Shown here: positions 20,301 to 29,969 of the stretch, in pieces | Layout of the letters: each line of letters opens with the position of its first letter | Position numbering within the stretch: the stretch's first letter is position 1 | Origin: Candidatus Thorarchaeota archaeon | GTDB taxonomy: Archaea > Asgardarchaeota > Thorarchaeia > Thorarchaeales > Thorarchaeaceae | DNA length: 64,000 nucleotides | Reading direction: 5' to 3' | NCBI GenBank assembly: GCA_016933575.1 | Contig: JAFGAR010000101.1 | Coordinates: forward strand, 124,001-188,000 | Program-made: the position numbers and the translations under genes | Notes under the pieces: generated by a model | What the model was told of the DNA's origin: nothing | Database searches by the model: none | The model's input: the letters and a program-made list of their open reading frames with translations, nothing else

Positions 20301-22180
20301 TTACCGAGATTCAGACGGAGCTTGTTCCTATTTCTGAATCTATTGTTTCAGTGAACTACAGGGACATTGCAATAATTACTGTGTACCTCAATAACACTGA
20401 TCTTAATCAACCAGTGACTGGAGCGTCCATGAGTTTCGGAGTTGGAACAATTGTTGGTGATCTAATTGAGTTACCAACTCCTGGTTACTATAATGCCTTG
20501 GTAAATACAAGTGAATTAAGTGTGCAAGAATGGACTGTGTCAATATCCAGTGACAAACTCGGATATACTCCAGCTTCAATACAATTCACACTTGATGTAC
20601 AAGAGATTGAAACTGAGATTGTCATATTGACCTCCGGAACAGTATCCGGGTATTATGGACAAATCGTCACTTTCTACTTCCTCTTCAACGATACTCATGC
20701 CAATCTCTCTATCCCTGGAGCAATCACTAACTATACTCTTGAAACTCTGAGGGGATCTCTTGTTGATCATGGCAATGGAACATATAGTCTGACTCTAAAT
20801 ACAACAGTTGTGGTTGCAGGTACTGTGCCTCATGACATCACAGTTTCTTTCAGAAAAGACAACTATGAATATTCATCTGGTCTTGTAAAATTGCTTGTCC
20901 TTCCAATTCCAACATCTATCATAGGTCCTGTTGAAGCAACATTTCCAGTGTATGATAACTATTCAATGCTATTCAGCTTCAGAGATACTTTGAATGATGA
21001 GTGGATTACTGACGGAACTGCAACTGTAGTATGGGAATTTGGTACTGCATTATTGACAAATCTCAATAATGGATCTTATATGTTCGGGCCAGCTGAGGCT
21101 AATTTAACCAATTCTCTCCAAGATCGTTTGAATCCATATAGAGTCAGAATATCAATCTCAAGGACTAATTATTCTAGAACAGACATTGAAGTCTTTCTTA
21201 CGATACGCGAAATCAGCACCCAAGTTATTCATATAGATCCTATAACACCAATCTATGTAGGAAGTCTATTTTACGTAAATGTAACATTCTACGATACTGA
21301 TCATAATCTTGTGATATTGAATCCAGTCATCACTTTTACTTCAGACAGTGCAATCGATGATGGTCTCGCCAGAGAAACCAGCCTCGATATTGATTGGGGC
21401 AATGGAACCTATTCTATAGCGTTCAGGGCTCCAAATCTTGCATTCTACACACTGGAAATAGCTTTCACCAAGACTGACTATGTACTCGGTTCTATTAGCC
21501 TTGACATTTATGCTAAACTGAGTCCTGAACAAGAGGCTTTGGTCAGTACTTTCCAATATAGTACAATTGGAATTCTGGCAATTGCTGCTCTGGCTGCACT
21601 CTATTTCAGAGTACTATCAGTGCCAAGGCTCCTTAGAATCTTACGTCGAATGGTTTCAAGCTTAGGCAGAGGTGTAATACCAAAACCAGCCAATGTTCCT
21701 ATTAGACGTCAAATGATTCTATCAATGATGAATGAGGACCTTGCATCAATTTCTCTTGTGAAAACTATGGACGACATCTCCATATCTACGGTTGATGTTG
21801 CGGCGATGGATGTTGAGAGTCTATTAGATGAACTAGCTTTTGTAGTTGGTCTTACTGAGAGTGACGTAGATACACTCAGAAGAGACCTGGATCAGATGCG
21901 CCCCAGTGAGCGGGCTGGGTTCATCAATGAAGTTCTGAAGCAAGAGAGGGCTCGTCGAGCCAAAGAACTGGCTGAAGCTGATCTTGCGACCAAAGAGGGC
22001 GTTCCAAGCGAAGCCGTTGAAGAGCGGTTAAGCGAAGATGAACTACTGCATCTAAAGGAGCGTTTGATGAAGATGGGTATCGAGGAAACTGAAGCTGACC
22101 TGATGGTTGAGCAAGCTAAGAATTTGACAAAAGCAGAGATAGATGCTCTGCTTGATGAGATAGGAGGGATGGAAGAATGA
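14351..22180 (+). CDS. Giant Ig-like-repeat surface protein 1
   Basis: A 2609-aa type I membrane protein. It has a clear signal peptide (MRITRLMGLLLILLPLLLG). An N-terminal domain of about 300 residues (tryptophan-rich, probably jelly-roll) follows, and then a long run of roughly 95-residue beta repeats. The repeats share the pattern T-x-L...F/Y-x-D...G-x-x-G-A...W...G-x-Y-x-I-x-L-D-T-S...Y-Y-Q, typical of Ig-like or PKD-like modules. N-x-S/T sequons are dense. One membrane helix lies at about 2405-2425, and the roughly 185-residue charged cytoplasmic tail contains ERAGFINEVLKQERARRAKE. GGAG sits 9 bases before the ATG. It overlaps the next gene by ATGA, so the two are co-translated. An adhesin, S-layer or cell-contact role is inferred. 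Confidence 0.8.
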   Translation: MRITRLMGLLLILLPLLLGVFITPPVWRAGTQDSAESKTVELSNGEKIQIAPDEYIEEYHLSDAPTQMSGTGDSLRANESGVRVDTFTDEPLYYNSAGSTTTTANLSVPIGEGWESYAVYTDVTSITENRTWVQNSGLDDSSSWTFLSHDEPSVFGPSYTNAMTSQWENNGHGAGDGCAYFYMDGYYYDLGGGLRGDWYDVGDKAYMVQDLTIDRGDVSKIGISLDYWGDVAWGIMTGFFELFVSIGDPDNGGTYLWNMPFDAFTDDLTWYSTGYIEIDISSVTLPNIPLWVGLRTTAFEWWRPDINPVGRMDNIVVYVTAKAAPSDINLQMNGVDVSDVIQGSNPIFGLGTAWYVPVVPWTEGAAYANFSWTPIPNPPDPDFNINIALDVDVYVFARKVNSLTVNDTELITLGDNFVVSNATSVSWETNYYLTIPGGYEDQFFFNLSIPLNRDITFVSEPAHRYTNLTSDWYFGNPGDGVVNISVYDMGLSDPNGFWMIRGTSPNMVTNLQVWDDTLSQWVQTKTFRANEDTRFRAVLPSFYEDDVVTFTIYDSNGNIWDTVTGTVDSSGFAVSTYVNLDAVTAEVGSWEVQAYVGDSISSPDVHNIGFYRRSFSIVHSTQLSIKYPIASRITWSINVTYGSIVFLQLRVNDTDNGDLLAGGMLTYTGGLGSGTANDLGTGEYSITLSTTLHTNGAYSMNLAWSKGYYDSLIDTFTVNIIYETEFLSPDAPGIDVASGNDAVLHVHFEDMLNQPIDGASIVCNWSQSYAITPEGSGDYVLSLDTSGMTLDLYPVLITISKDYYQTRSIILRVEVRELRASAIPSSSLLSLPVGYTTSFTITYTDTDLQAPITGAAGIIKCNWSDIHSSGDQNYTVTETTPGIYEVVIFSMDDDVLDSYDVLFTVERYGAQNQSFVVTVELRTHLTSLYLENSVEPTAYTGNITVNLVYYDVDADTGIVNGTTSGGYVELIITSPTLVSPTFYVYSISPEGLYVIHIPANQWGNIGTKTLNIEVNWIGVNLKYSNLTLSTPATITDAPTDIFIGESPVVTAFGENITFTIIYYDISALTGVVNGTGPFSGNVHIYIDVLTAGETITQADMTITEIDFVTNPGEYRITFNSTLLSGLGTVQLRLWFNWTDAALPYYQNQVIVIAVITSHRLTTVDRNPLPLTPFDEMVNLTFTYRDSLSGLAILNSSQLSVSVPGYPSFNIYYLGDISGIFVVEINTSVFIVGSHSFYLDIVWVGAPYYQNRTNVQIFITVRERYTDLTHGTYSPIQIGNTLNLNFTYRDLDDYTSIGMDGATLSLDGWLTGSYSVENIGNGIYTLHLDTTAFSNTGTFLVNVTIIYGGSRNCADASDVFYLTLTVRRTQLTSDLPELAPFLTNATIVVYYTDDTTDAGISGAAANASCSAAIDPLQYGVNYWVIDNMDGSYTIIIDTAALGNFGPYTIAITVTWNSGWPFYQQRVRNVNIEVSRRPVSLTVSKSPLNTPFLSNATFEITVTDQLDSFGITLVKNNLILTHGIGGTLITNNQYSIIGSNGVYTISINSQILTSILENEHPIFILFVWGDAIPYYSNASSTTEVSIITRYTQAVVLQTPPGYYYFNMSALLRYNDYLTGTGIIDATVTISCLNTTSFDYWFIDNSDGTYTVLIDTNTLSGLGRYYFRANFTYFGTPYYRNVTNVQFNLVVNPVSTTLSFTLPQGVTYYLGDMVYANISYFSIEFGTGIESATISTDWDTLYGTSSTISVLAPGIYQIAINTSGLNAQQYQFTVNASKYLHLSKSIQAEILIAAIPVEIELVFTPQNPMWGDSVQFQANITDARTGFPVIGAYVNFTLEFTTLVMSSVADGLYNCTLDTSTLTSGEFNIRIQSTLLNYETRQKDFQIRIEKVASKILASIDPQSAVDGQIVTLEVDYLIYSSSLSISTGTVTFSWIGGSGSISWSIIDGKYVGTFIVTGADVGSYQILVQASSPNYKSVSYLVTIEITEIQTELVPISESIVSVNYRDIAIITVYLNNTDLNQPVTGASMSFGVGTIVGDLIELPTPGYYNALVNTSELSVQEWTVSISSDKLGYTPASIQFTLDVQEIETEIVILTSGTVSGYYGQIVTFYFLFNDTHANLSIPGAITNYTLETLRGSLVDHGNGTYSLTLNTTVVVAGTVPHDITVSFRKDNYEYSSGLVKLLVLPIPTSIIGPVEATFPVYDNYSMLFSFRDTLNDEWITDGTATVVWEFGTALLTNLNNGSYMFGPAEANLTNSLQDRLNPYRVRISISRTNYSRTDIEVFLTIREISTQVIHIDPITPIYVGSLFYVNVTFYDTDHNLVILNPVITFTSDSAIDDGLARETSLDIDWGNGTYSIAFRAPNLAFYTLEIAFTKTDYVLGSISLDIYAKLSPEQEALVSTFQYSTIGILAIAALAALYFRVLSVPRLLRILRRMVSSLGRGVIPKPANVPIRRQMILSMMNEDLASISLVKTMDDISISTVDVAAMDVESLLDELAFVVGLTESDVDTLRRDLDQMRPSERAGFINEVLKQERARRAKELAEADLATKEGVPSEAVEERLSEDELLHLKERLMKMGIEETEADLMVEQAKNLTKAEIDALLDEIGGMEE

Positions 22181-25100
22181 AAACTACACACAGACTCATC
22201 CCCATTATGTTCGTTATTGTAATGATGGTAGCACCGGTATTTCTCACCCATAATCCATCAATGGGAATGACTACAGGCCAAGATACAACCAGTGATTTAG
22301 GAACTCGTGAAGTTGATATTGGAAATGGTGAGATGATTGAACTTGCTCCTAACGAGATTCTCCACACGTATGTACTCACCGAACAAGGGTGGGTAGAATG
22401 GAGTAGTACCAGTGATCCACTTATTGGTTCTGAATATGGAAACAGCATTAATATTTTCAATAATCGACAGATGAAATACATACCCGGTAGTGCCACAACC
22501 TCAGTTCAAACAGGTATCTCAATTGGCACGGGTTGGGAAGCTTATGAAGCACGAGTGGCAATTAGTAGTCTTACTGAGAATAGAACATGGATTACTAATC
22601 CTGGATTTGAAGGAGGCTACACAGGTTGGACTCGAGTGGCTACTTCTAATGCAGGATACAGTACTGTTAGCGCAAGTTGGATCGATGATGGTCATGGAAC
22701 AGGTAACGATTGTGTTGAAGTCGATATAAACTCAGATAGCACAAGTGAGCCATTCTATTATGACCAAGGTGATGATGCATGGTATCAGCAGGTTGCAACT
22801 GTAAATCGTGGTACTGTGGTTTGGGCTGCTCTTAGAATGAATTTCTGGGCCGATACTGTGGACGACACTCACTATGGTATGACCGGTTCATTCAGGTTAT
22901 ATGCAAATATCGAAGGAACTGATATCTGGCGAAGAGTCTTTTCCGATATTGGTGCTGAAGAAACTTGGTATGACACTGGTCTACTCACGGTAAATCCATC
23001 AGTCTTTGGGCTACCCGGCGATACGAGCATAACCACAAGAATAGGTATGTTGTCACTAGCTACTGTTGGATATGCACCAAATATCCATCCTAAAGCCAGA
23101 TTCGACAACATTGTACTCTATATGAAGACTCTAGTCAATCCTAGTGAAATCAATCTTCAGATGAATGGACTTAGTATCAGCAATAGTGGAACAAGAGGCA
23201 TTTGTTCAATTACTCAAACACCTGGTACTCCTTGGACAACATCTCCAGTTACACTCACATTCACGTGGACTCCAGTACCAACAACGCCAAATCCCAATAG
23301 CGAGATAAGAATTGACTTTAACATTAATGTGAATATGTTCGCTAGGCATTACGATCTTGATAGTCTCTATGAAATTAGTCCAACATCTTTCGGAGAACGA
23401 TTTACTATCCAAAATGGCACTAATGCTGAATTCACATCTTACTTTAGAGCCAATATTCCCACAGGATATGCAAATCGGTACTTCTTCAATGAGACAATTC
23501 CAATAGATCGTGACGTTTACTTTGTAGCTCAACCATTAGCACCAACCACCAATCTTACCTCTGGATGGAATGGAGGGGACCCTGGCGATGGCTTCCTAAA
23601 TGTATCAACATACTTGATTACAACCGAACCCGGAAGGTATGGATATTGGAGAATCTTGAGTAGGTCTCCAAATATGATATCAGATGTGCAGCTTTGGGAT
23701 CCAAACTCAAGTATGTGGACTCGCGATGCTGATTTACGTGCTGGTGATATCAGCCGAGTATTGGTGAATGTTGGTTCACAATATGCTGGCTCTTTAGTAA
23801 ACATCACTCTATACAAACCGGATGGTTCTGTTTGGCAAACATTCAGTACTACTGTGAACTCGACTGGATATGCAACAACGAGTAGCTTCACACTCTCAGG
23901 CGCAACAGCACCTGCAGGTAGTTGGATGGTACAAGCTACGACTAGTAATGTAGGTGCAGGAGGAGAATGGACATCTGTGGGTCTATTCAAGAGACCATTT
24001 ACAATAACTCATGAATCCACTATCAATCTACAATATCCTACAGACGCCATTGGGACTATGATAACCAATGTTACCTATGGTGATCTACTCCTGATTATTC
24101 TGGAAGTAGAAGATATTGACAGCTCTGTATTGGTACCGGGTGGTACCCTTACTCTGGATTGGTCTTTTGGAATTGATACTTTTGATGATAATGGAAATGG
24201 TCAGTATACTAAAGTCATAGACACATCTGAACTACCCGGAAAAGGTCAATATACAATGGATTTGGATTGGGTGCACCCAAGTTTTGATCCATCCAACACT
24301 GCTCTCACAATCAACATTAATTATGCAGCGACTCTGACATCGCCTGACTATCCAGGAATTTCAGGTCCTGTGGGTGATGACCAATCATTCACTACTCGAT
24401 TTGCTAATGTGAATGGCACCGGGATCACCACTGCCAATCTATGGTGTAATTGGTCGAATCCGTATACTGTTGTTCCTCTTGGTTTGGGTAATTATGAATT
24501 CCAACTAGACATGACTGGTATACCAATTGGAGAATATCCAATTGAGGTACACGCAACAGGACCATTTGTTGAACCTCAATCCATGTTGATGTATGTTGAA
24601 GCAAGAGAAATCTATAACTCAATCTCTTACACCTCAAGCCAACTCTCTATACCCTTGGGTGAAGCAGCATCATTCGTCTTGACTTGGACTGATACTGATC
24701 ACAATGTCCTCATCTCTGGCTCAGCTTCATCTATATCATGCAACTGGACCCCATTCCACTCATCTGGAGACACAAATTATACTGTTGTTGAGATATCTCC
24801 TGGTAAATATAACATTACCATCTTTACCAAGAATACAGATCCATTGACAGGAACAGATCTCATCACTGTTAGATTCAACGTGTTCAAGACGAATTACAGA
24901 AGTCACATATTTGACATCGGTGTTGCGATACGAAAGAGGAACACGCTCTTTGTTCTCGATGCTCCGATAAGTCAGACTCCATTTGGAAGCACTATCACTG
25001 TTTTGGTATTCTACCAAGATACTGATTTACGTGTAGGTATTGGTAATGCTACTAATGAAGTAAAAATCACAATAACATCAACAGAGATTGGAACAGTAGC

Positions 25101-28100
25101 ATTCACATGTACGCCATCCTCTCTTGGGCTAGGCCACTACAATATTTCAATTGATAGTGGACAATGGGGAAGCATTGGTTGGAAGGACCTTAGTATATTC
25201 ATAGAGTGGACAGGAGTAGTCGATAAATTCTATAGTCAGACCATCAATACTTCAGCACGGATAACTGGTACTGATACTGACCTCTATCTTGAGATAGCCC
25301 CAACCGCAACGTACTATCTTGACACATTTACATTCACAGCAGTCTACTATGATACAGTTGGGCTGCAAAGGATTAGTAATTTAACAAACAATGTCTTCAT
25401 ACTTCTCACTGCCCTAGATACTGGACATTCAGTAACTCAGAGTGATTTCACCATTGTTGAATCTGGGACAGTACCTGGTACTTACATATTCACTTTGGAT
25501 AGCACTCTGTTTCCAAGTACTGATACATTCCGGTTCCAGCTTGATTTCATGTGGAAGAAGGGTGCGATCCCTAGGTATGAAAATGCAACAATGGTTGTAT
25601 CATTGATTGTACTAGATCGCCCCACATATATCGACTACTCTCCCATCTCATCTACACCATACGGAGAGGATGCAGAACTTCGGTTTAGCTTTGTTGATAC
25701 ACTCACATCGACAAAGATTGATGATTCTGCTCAATTAATTGTGTCTTTGAACGACCTTGGAGTATCATTCTCATATTCGTTTAACGCATTAACACATGAA
25801 TTCACACTTCTGATTGACACTGGCTCAATTGGTAGTATTGGTGTCCATATCATCCATCTGAACTTGACATGGAGTGGAAGTCCATTCTATGCATCAGTCA
25901 CCAATAAACCAATTACCTTGTCAGTGATACTTCGACCTACGCAGCTTTCCCACCTGTCCTTTGCTCCAAGTCAGTGGGGAAATAACATCACCATTCAATT
26001 CGTTTATACTGATATTGTCGTTGGATCAACGGCTGGAATGTCTGGAACATTGACTCTGAATATTGCAGTTGACAAATATTCTGTTGTATATGGTCCAGAA
26101 GGGCATTTCTTTGTAACTATCAACACAACAGCGTTTGCATCTGATGGACTGTATTCAGTCACAGCTACTGTGGTTCATACAAATCCGAACTATCAGACTG
26201 CAATTGAGACCTTTGACATATCAGTTCTAAAACGTTCTACACAACTTGGTTATGATAGCCCTGATCCAGCTTCCTATGGGTCCAATGTGAGCTTGCATAT
26301 CATCTACACTGATGATAGTACTGGTAGAGGAGTAGTTGGTGCAACAATTGCCGTCACAGGAAATGGCACCTATAGCTTGGTGTTGAACACTAATTATTGG
26401 ATTACCTACACAGGAGATGGGCGCTATCTTATAGAAGTCAATACAACAGCACTTGGAGTTCCTGGTGTCTACTTGTTGGAAATCGATGTGAGCTTCAGCG
26501 GAGAACCATTCTATCTTCCAGGTTCTCAGGATGTCATTGCCAGAGTTGTAGAGAGAACAACTCAGATTCTAATCACACAAACACCTGGTGAAGTACCATT
26601 CCAAGAGAATGTTGTATTCCGATTCAAATATACTGACTTTCTATTAGGTACAAAAATCAGTATTGACCAGTCAGATATTACCCTTACTCATGGTGTATCT
26701 CACACTGTGATTACTTCTGGTCAATACACTCTCAATGAATATGCAACATATTATGAGATTATCTTTAGTTCTCTGATCATCAATCCAAGTGCACTTGAAA
26801 CCGGGCATCCGATTCAGATTACAATTGATAAAGGCTCAGGAGAACCTTACTATGCTCCAAGAAGTACTTCAACATCAGTGACGATAATACAAAGATCCAC
26901 TCAAATTCTGTTACCACTCGTCGAAGATACACCATATTACGACAACATAACAATTCAATTGAGTTATATTGATTATCTAACTGAAACAGGAATTGACGAT
27001 GCATTACTTGTCATCTCAAGTGACAACTGGACTGTACCTGAATATACTCTAATACGTGAAGGAAATGGTGTTTATACAATCCTCATAAATAGCAGTTTAT
27101 TTGGTGACATCGGTAATGTATACTTTGATATCACACTGAGTAAATCTGGTTCCCCATTCTATACAAGTAGGACAAGATATGATGTCCCAGCGACTATTAC
27201 AACCATCCAAACTTCTATCATTGCTGAAGCTCCAGCAGCTGGTTCTACCGCAGTTGGAGCTCCCATTGAAGTTACCATAACCCTTCGTGATTTCGACCAC
27301 GATAAGCTTCTTGAAGGTGCAATTATCTCCACGAATTGGACACAACTATTCGGAACAGGTTATACTATTGATGAATTAGGATCTGGAGTATACACAATTA
27401 CCTTAATCACTGAAGGCCTACTAGCTCAAAAGTTCACCTTTCAAGTCTGGGCGGAGAAATCTTACTATGCTACAGCGATAGCGACGGTGTCTGTTCAACC
27501 TGGAGCAGCAACTGTTGAGATATATCTGGAGAAATCAACCTATTATTCCGATTGGGGTGAAATGGTCAATATCACGTTCCAAGTGAGAGAACCATATTAC
27601 AATACTCCAGTAACAGGAATGACTGCTACACTCCTTTGGAATGGAGTACTATATGGTTTCACAGAAGGTACGAATGGATACTATACTTTGTTACTTGATT
27701 CATCTGAGAATAATTATGGTATCTATAATCCTCGGATTACAGTTACAAAATTATACTATCAGCAGAAACAAAGAACCTTCACATTAGTCGTTTCAAAGGC
27801 CACTGGTCAGATTATACCTGAATCTTCACTCTATGAGGTCGTCGCAAACACTTCTGTGAATATTCAGATTTATCTCAACGACACCGTTTCTGCATTACCA
27901 GTAACTACTGCTACTGTCAACATAGAATTCAATGGAACACTTTACTCTCTAACACATATTGGTGGTGGATTCTTTAGTACTAACTTACCTGTAACCAATT
28001 TTGCTATTGGCCAGTATCCTCTGATAGTTCGCGCTAATGCAGTGAATCATGTATTCCTTGAAATCATCATAGATGTCAATATTGTGCCAATCTACACAGA

Positions 28101-29919
28101 ATTGAAATTCACTGAATCCATATCTCTAATCACTGCATACTTTGGCGATAGTATTAACATCTTAGTGATCTATAATGATACTTACTACAATACGCTAATT
28201 TCTAATGCAAACATATCGTACACTCTTGGTAGCTTGACCGGAGTATTGACGGAAGAAGCAAATCATACCTATAGTGCATCAATTGATATTAGCTCTTTGG
28301 GTTCCCAATCGATATACCTCAGGTTGACTGCCTCAAAGGCAGGTTATGCAACTGCGCTGAGGTCAATCATTGTGACAATCCTACCAATTCCCACATCAAT
28401 AAGTGTACTACCTAGTGATGCTTTGAAGTCAGGTTACTTTGGTAATAAATTGAATTTCACATTCTTCTATAACGATTTGCAACATGGTGTCGGTATTGCT
28501 GGTGCTAATGTTGTAGCTACTTGGGAAGGAGTTGGTTATACAGTCTATGATTTTGGAAATGGCAGATATGTCGTTCAGGTTACGTTATCAATAACAACTC
28601 CTGGTCTATATGACTTGGCTGTAAGATTCAATCTTCAGAATTATACTGCACGTTCGATAACGACAAAAGTTGAAATCTATGCAACACCTGCACAGATTTA
28701 TGGTCCTGCAACCTACTCATCGCCTATTAATGATACAATCACTATTGAGTTCGTTATCAAGAATTCATTCACTAGTAGTATCATCTCTGACATTGTCGGA
28801 ACTGCTTCTTCAGTTCAATTAGGCGATATAGACCTGCAATTACTACCAAGTGGAAACTATACTTTGAATCTTGAGGGAGACCTCCCATATGGATTCTATA
28901 GCTTTACAATTTATTTTGCTACAACAAAATACGTAATATCTCCATTCTATCTTGAAATAGAAGTTAGACAAGTAAAGAGTCAATCTCAACATGGGTCTCT
29001 AAACGTACTCACTCAACCCGGTGGTTCTGTTGAGTTTACAGTGACTTACCTAGATGCAGATCACAATCAAGGTATTCCTGGTGCTAATATCTCCTTTGTC
29101 TATGATGATAATTTAGTCCAATACTTGGAGGAGTACACTATTGATAATGATGGTACATATACCTTCTATTTCCTATCAAGAGCTGGAGGGACTGCAACGA
29201 TTGAGATAACCCTTAGTAAAGATGGGTTCGACACGCAAGTTATCATTCTAAGAGTCCAATCAGATATCTCCGCCGAACAGCAGTTCCAACAGACCTTGAC
29301 AATTGGTGGTGGATTTGGTATCCTCATCGTTGCCTTGCTCCTCATAGGTTATGTTAAGGTCTGGTCTATCCCCTGGTTGATTCGTCAAATGAACAGAATG
29401 ATTCGTGTTCTCTCGAAGGGTCGAGTTCCAGGGCCTCCAAAAGTTAAGTCCAGACAAGATATAGCGATGGTTATCGTCAATGAAGAGATTGCATCATTGC
29501 ACCTTCAGAAACCACGAGAGGATATTGCACCTGAGCCCATTGTGACAACTGTGCCAGAAGTCAATGAACTTCTTGAAGAACTTGCTTCTATTACTGGACT
29601 TGGAGAAGCTGAGATTGAAGCTTTCCGTGCAGATCTCTCTAGGATGAAAGCCAGTGAGCGACCAGGATTCTTGAAAGAAGTCATTAATCAAGAGAGAGCT
29701 CGTCGAGCTGATGTCTTGGCAAAACCAGTAAAAGAAACAAAAACTCCAGAGCAAGTTCCTCTCTCTGAATTGCCCGGAGAACTTGAAGATCTCAAACAGA
29801 AGCTTCTCAAGAAAGGCATGGCAAGCGATGAGATTGATATCATCATCAACGAAGCCAAGTCTCTCTCAAAGGCAGATCTCGATGCGCTTCTTGATAGTCT
29901 TGGAATTGATCTAGATTAG
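22177..29919 (+). CDS. Giant Ig-like-repeat surface protein 2 (tandem paralogue)
   Basis: A 2580-aa paralogue of the preceding protein with the same plan: signal peptide, N-terminal tryptophan-rich domain, many beta repeats, a membrane helix at about 2375-2395 and a cytoplasmic tail of about 185 residues. The two are collinear along their whole length, including a shared opening motif near residue 45 (VDIGNGEMIELAPNE against VELSNGEKIQIAPDE). The tail motif ERPGFLKEVINQERARRAD is nearly the same as in protein 1, and both end in an L-S/T-K-A-D/E-x-DALLD segment. The start overlaps the upstream stop (ATGA), with GGAGG 9 bases upstream. This is a tandem duplication kept in one transcription unit, ending at the hairpin terminator. 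Confidence 0.8.
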   Translation: MKTTHRLIPIMFVIVMMVAPVFLTHNPSMGMTTGQDTTSDLGTREVDIGNGEMIELAPNEILHTYVLTEQGWVEWSSTSDPLIGSEYGNSINIFNNRQMKYIPGSATTSVQTGISIGTGWEAYEARVAISSLTENRTWITNPGFEGGYTGWTRVATSNAGYSTVSASWIDDGHGTGNDCVEVDINSDSTSEPFYYDQGDDAWYQQVATVNRGTVVWAALRMNFWADTVDDTHYGMTGSFRLYANIEGTDIWRRVFSDIGAEETWYDTGLLTVNPSVFGLPGDTSITTRIGMLSLATVGYAPNIHPKARFDNIVLYMKTLVNPSEINLQMNGLSISNSGTRGICSITQTPGTPWTTSPVTLTFTWTPVPTTPNPNSEIRIDFNINVNMFARHYDLDSLYEISPTSFGERFTIQNGTNAEFTSYFRANIPTGYANRYFFNETIPIDRDVYFVAQPLAPTTNLTSGWNGGDPGDGFLNVSTYLITTEPGRYGYWRILSRSPNMISDVQLWDPNSSMWTRDADLRAGDISRVLVNVGSQYAGSLVNITLYKPDGSVWQTFSTTVNSTGYATTSSFTLSGATAPAGSWMVQATTSNVGAGGEWTSVGLFKRPFTITHESTINLQYPTDAIGTMITNVTYGDLLLIILEVEDIDSSVLVPGGTLTLDWSFGIDTFDDNGNGQYTKVIDTSELPGKGQYTMDLDWVHPSFDPSNTALTININYAATLTSPDYPGISGPVGDDQSFTTRFANVNGTGITTANLWCNWSNPYTVVPLGLGNYEFQLDMTGIPIGEYPIEVHATGPFVEPQSMLMYVEAREIYNSISYTSSQLSIPLGEAASFVLTWTDTDHNVLISGSASSISCNWTPFHSSGDTNYTVVEISPGKYNITIFTKNTDPLTGTDLITVRFNVFKTNYRSHIFDIGVAIRKRNTLFVLDAPISQTPFGSTITVLVFYQDTDLRVGIGNATNEVKITITSTEIGTVAFTCTPSSLGLGHYNISIDSGQWGSIGWKDLSIFIEWTGVVDKFYSQTINTSARITGTDTDLYLEIAPTATYYLDTFTFTAVYYDTVGLQRISNLTNNVFILLTALDTGHSVTQSDFTIVESGTVPGTYIFTLDSTLFPSTDTFRFQLDFMWKKGAIPRYENATMVVSLIVLDRPTYIDYSPISSTPYGEDAELRFSFVDTLTSTKIDDSAQLIVSLNDLGVSFSYSFNALTHEFTLLIDTGSIGSIGVHIIHLNLTWSGSPFYASVTNKPITLSVILRPTQLSHLSFAPSQWGNNITIQFVYTDIVVGSTAGMSGTLTLNIAVDKYSVVYGPEGHFFVTINTTAFASDGLYSVTATVVHTNPNYQTAIETFDISVLKRSTQLGYDSPDPASYGSNVSLHIIYTDDSTGRGVVGATIAVTGNGTYSLVLNTNYWITYTGDGRYLIEVNTTALGVPGVYLLEIDVSFSGEPFYLPGSQDVIARVVERTTQILITQTPGEVPFQENVVFRFKYTDFLLGTKISIDQSDITLTHGVSHTVITSGQYTLNEYATYYEIIFSSLIINPSALETGHPIQITIDKGSGEPYYAPRSTSTSVTIIQRSTQILLPLVEDTPYYDNITIQLSYIDYLTETGIDDALLVISSDNWTVPEYTLIREGNGVYTILINSSLFGDIGNVYFDITLSKSGSPFYTSRTRYDVPATITTIQTSIIAEAPAAGSTAVGAPIEVTITLRDFDHDKLLEGAIISTNWTQLFGTGYTIDELGSGVYTITLITEGLLAQKFTFQVWAEKSYYATAIATVSVQPGAATVEIYLEKSTYYSDWGEMVNITFQVREPYYNTPVTGMTATLLWNGVLYGFTEGTNGYYTLLLDSSENNYGIYNPRITVTKLYYQQKQRTFTLVVSKATGQIIPESSLYEVVANTSVNIQIYLNDTVSALPVTTATVNIEFNGTLYSLTHIGGGFFSTNLPVTNFAIGQYPLIVRANAVNHVFLEIIIDVNIVPIYTELKFTESISLITAYFGDSINILVIYNDTYYNTLISNANISYTLGSLTGVLTEEANHTYSASIDISSLGSQSIYLRLTASKAGYATALRSIIVTILPIPTSISVLPSDALKSGYFGNKLNFTFFYNDLQHGVGIAGANVVATWEGVGYTVYDFGNGRYVVQVTLSITTPGLYDLAVRFNLQNYTARSITTKVEIYATPAQIYGPATYSSPINDTITIEFVIKNSFTSSIISDIVGTASSVQLGDIDLQLLPSGNYTLNLEGDLPYGFYSFTIYFATTKYVISPFYLEIEVRQVKSQSQHGSLNVLTQPGGSVEFTVTYLDADHNQGIPGANISFVYDDNLVQYLEEYTIDNDGTYTFYFLSRAGGTATIEITLSKDGFDTQVIILRVQSDISAEQQFQQTLTIGGGFGILIVALLLIGYVKVWSIPWLIRQMNRMIRVLSKGRVPGPPKVKSRQDIAMVIVNEEIASLHLQKPREDIAPEPIVTTVPEVNELLEELASITGLGEAEIEAFRADLSRMKASERPGFLKEVINQERARRADVLAKPVKETKTPEQVPLSELPGELEDLKQKLLKKGMASDEIDIIINEAKSLSKADLDALLDSLGIDLD

Positions 29920-29925
29920 ATATGG

Positions 29926-29951
29926 TGAAGCTGGTTTCGAGGCCAGCTTCA
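29926..29951 (+). terminator. Hairpin terminator after the giant-protein operon
   Basis: A perfect 9-bp stem (TGAAGCTGG with CCAGCTTCA) has an 8-base loop containing TTTCGA and is followed by ATTCTTCT. It begins 7 bases after the stop codon, a strong terminator candidate separating this unit from tyrS. Confidence 0.7.
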
Positions 29952-29969
29952 TTCTTCTAATCAAATTTC

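Noticed and set aside
21892..22496. Minus-strand frames of 119 and 126 codons across the junction of the two giant genes.
   Set aside because: They mirror the coding strand of the tail of protein 1 and the signal peptide of protein 2, and have no independent evidence.
23529..23990. A 153-codon minus-strand frame inside the second giant surface-protein gene.
   Set aside because: It lies wholly within a strongly supported coding sequence, and its composition is that of an antisense shadow.
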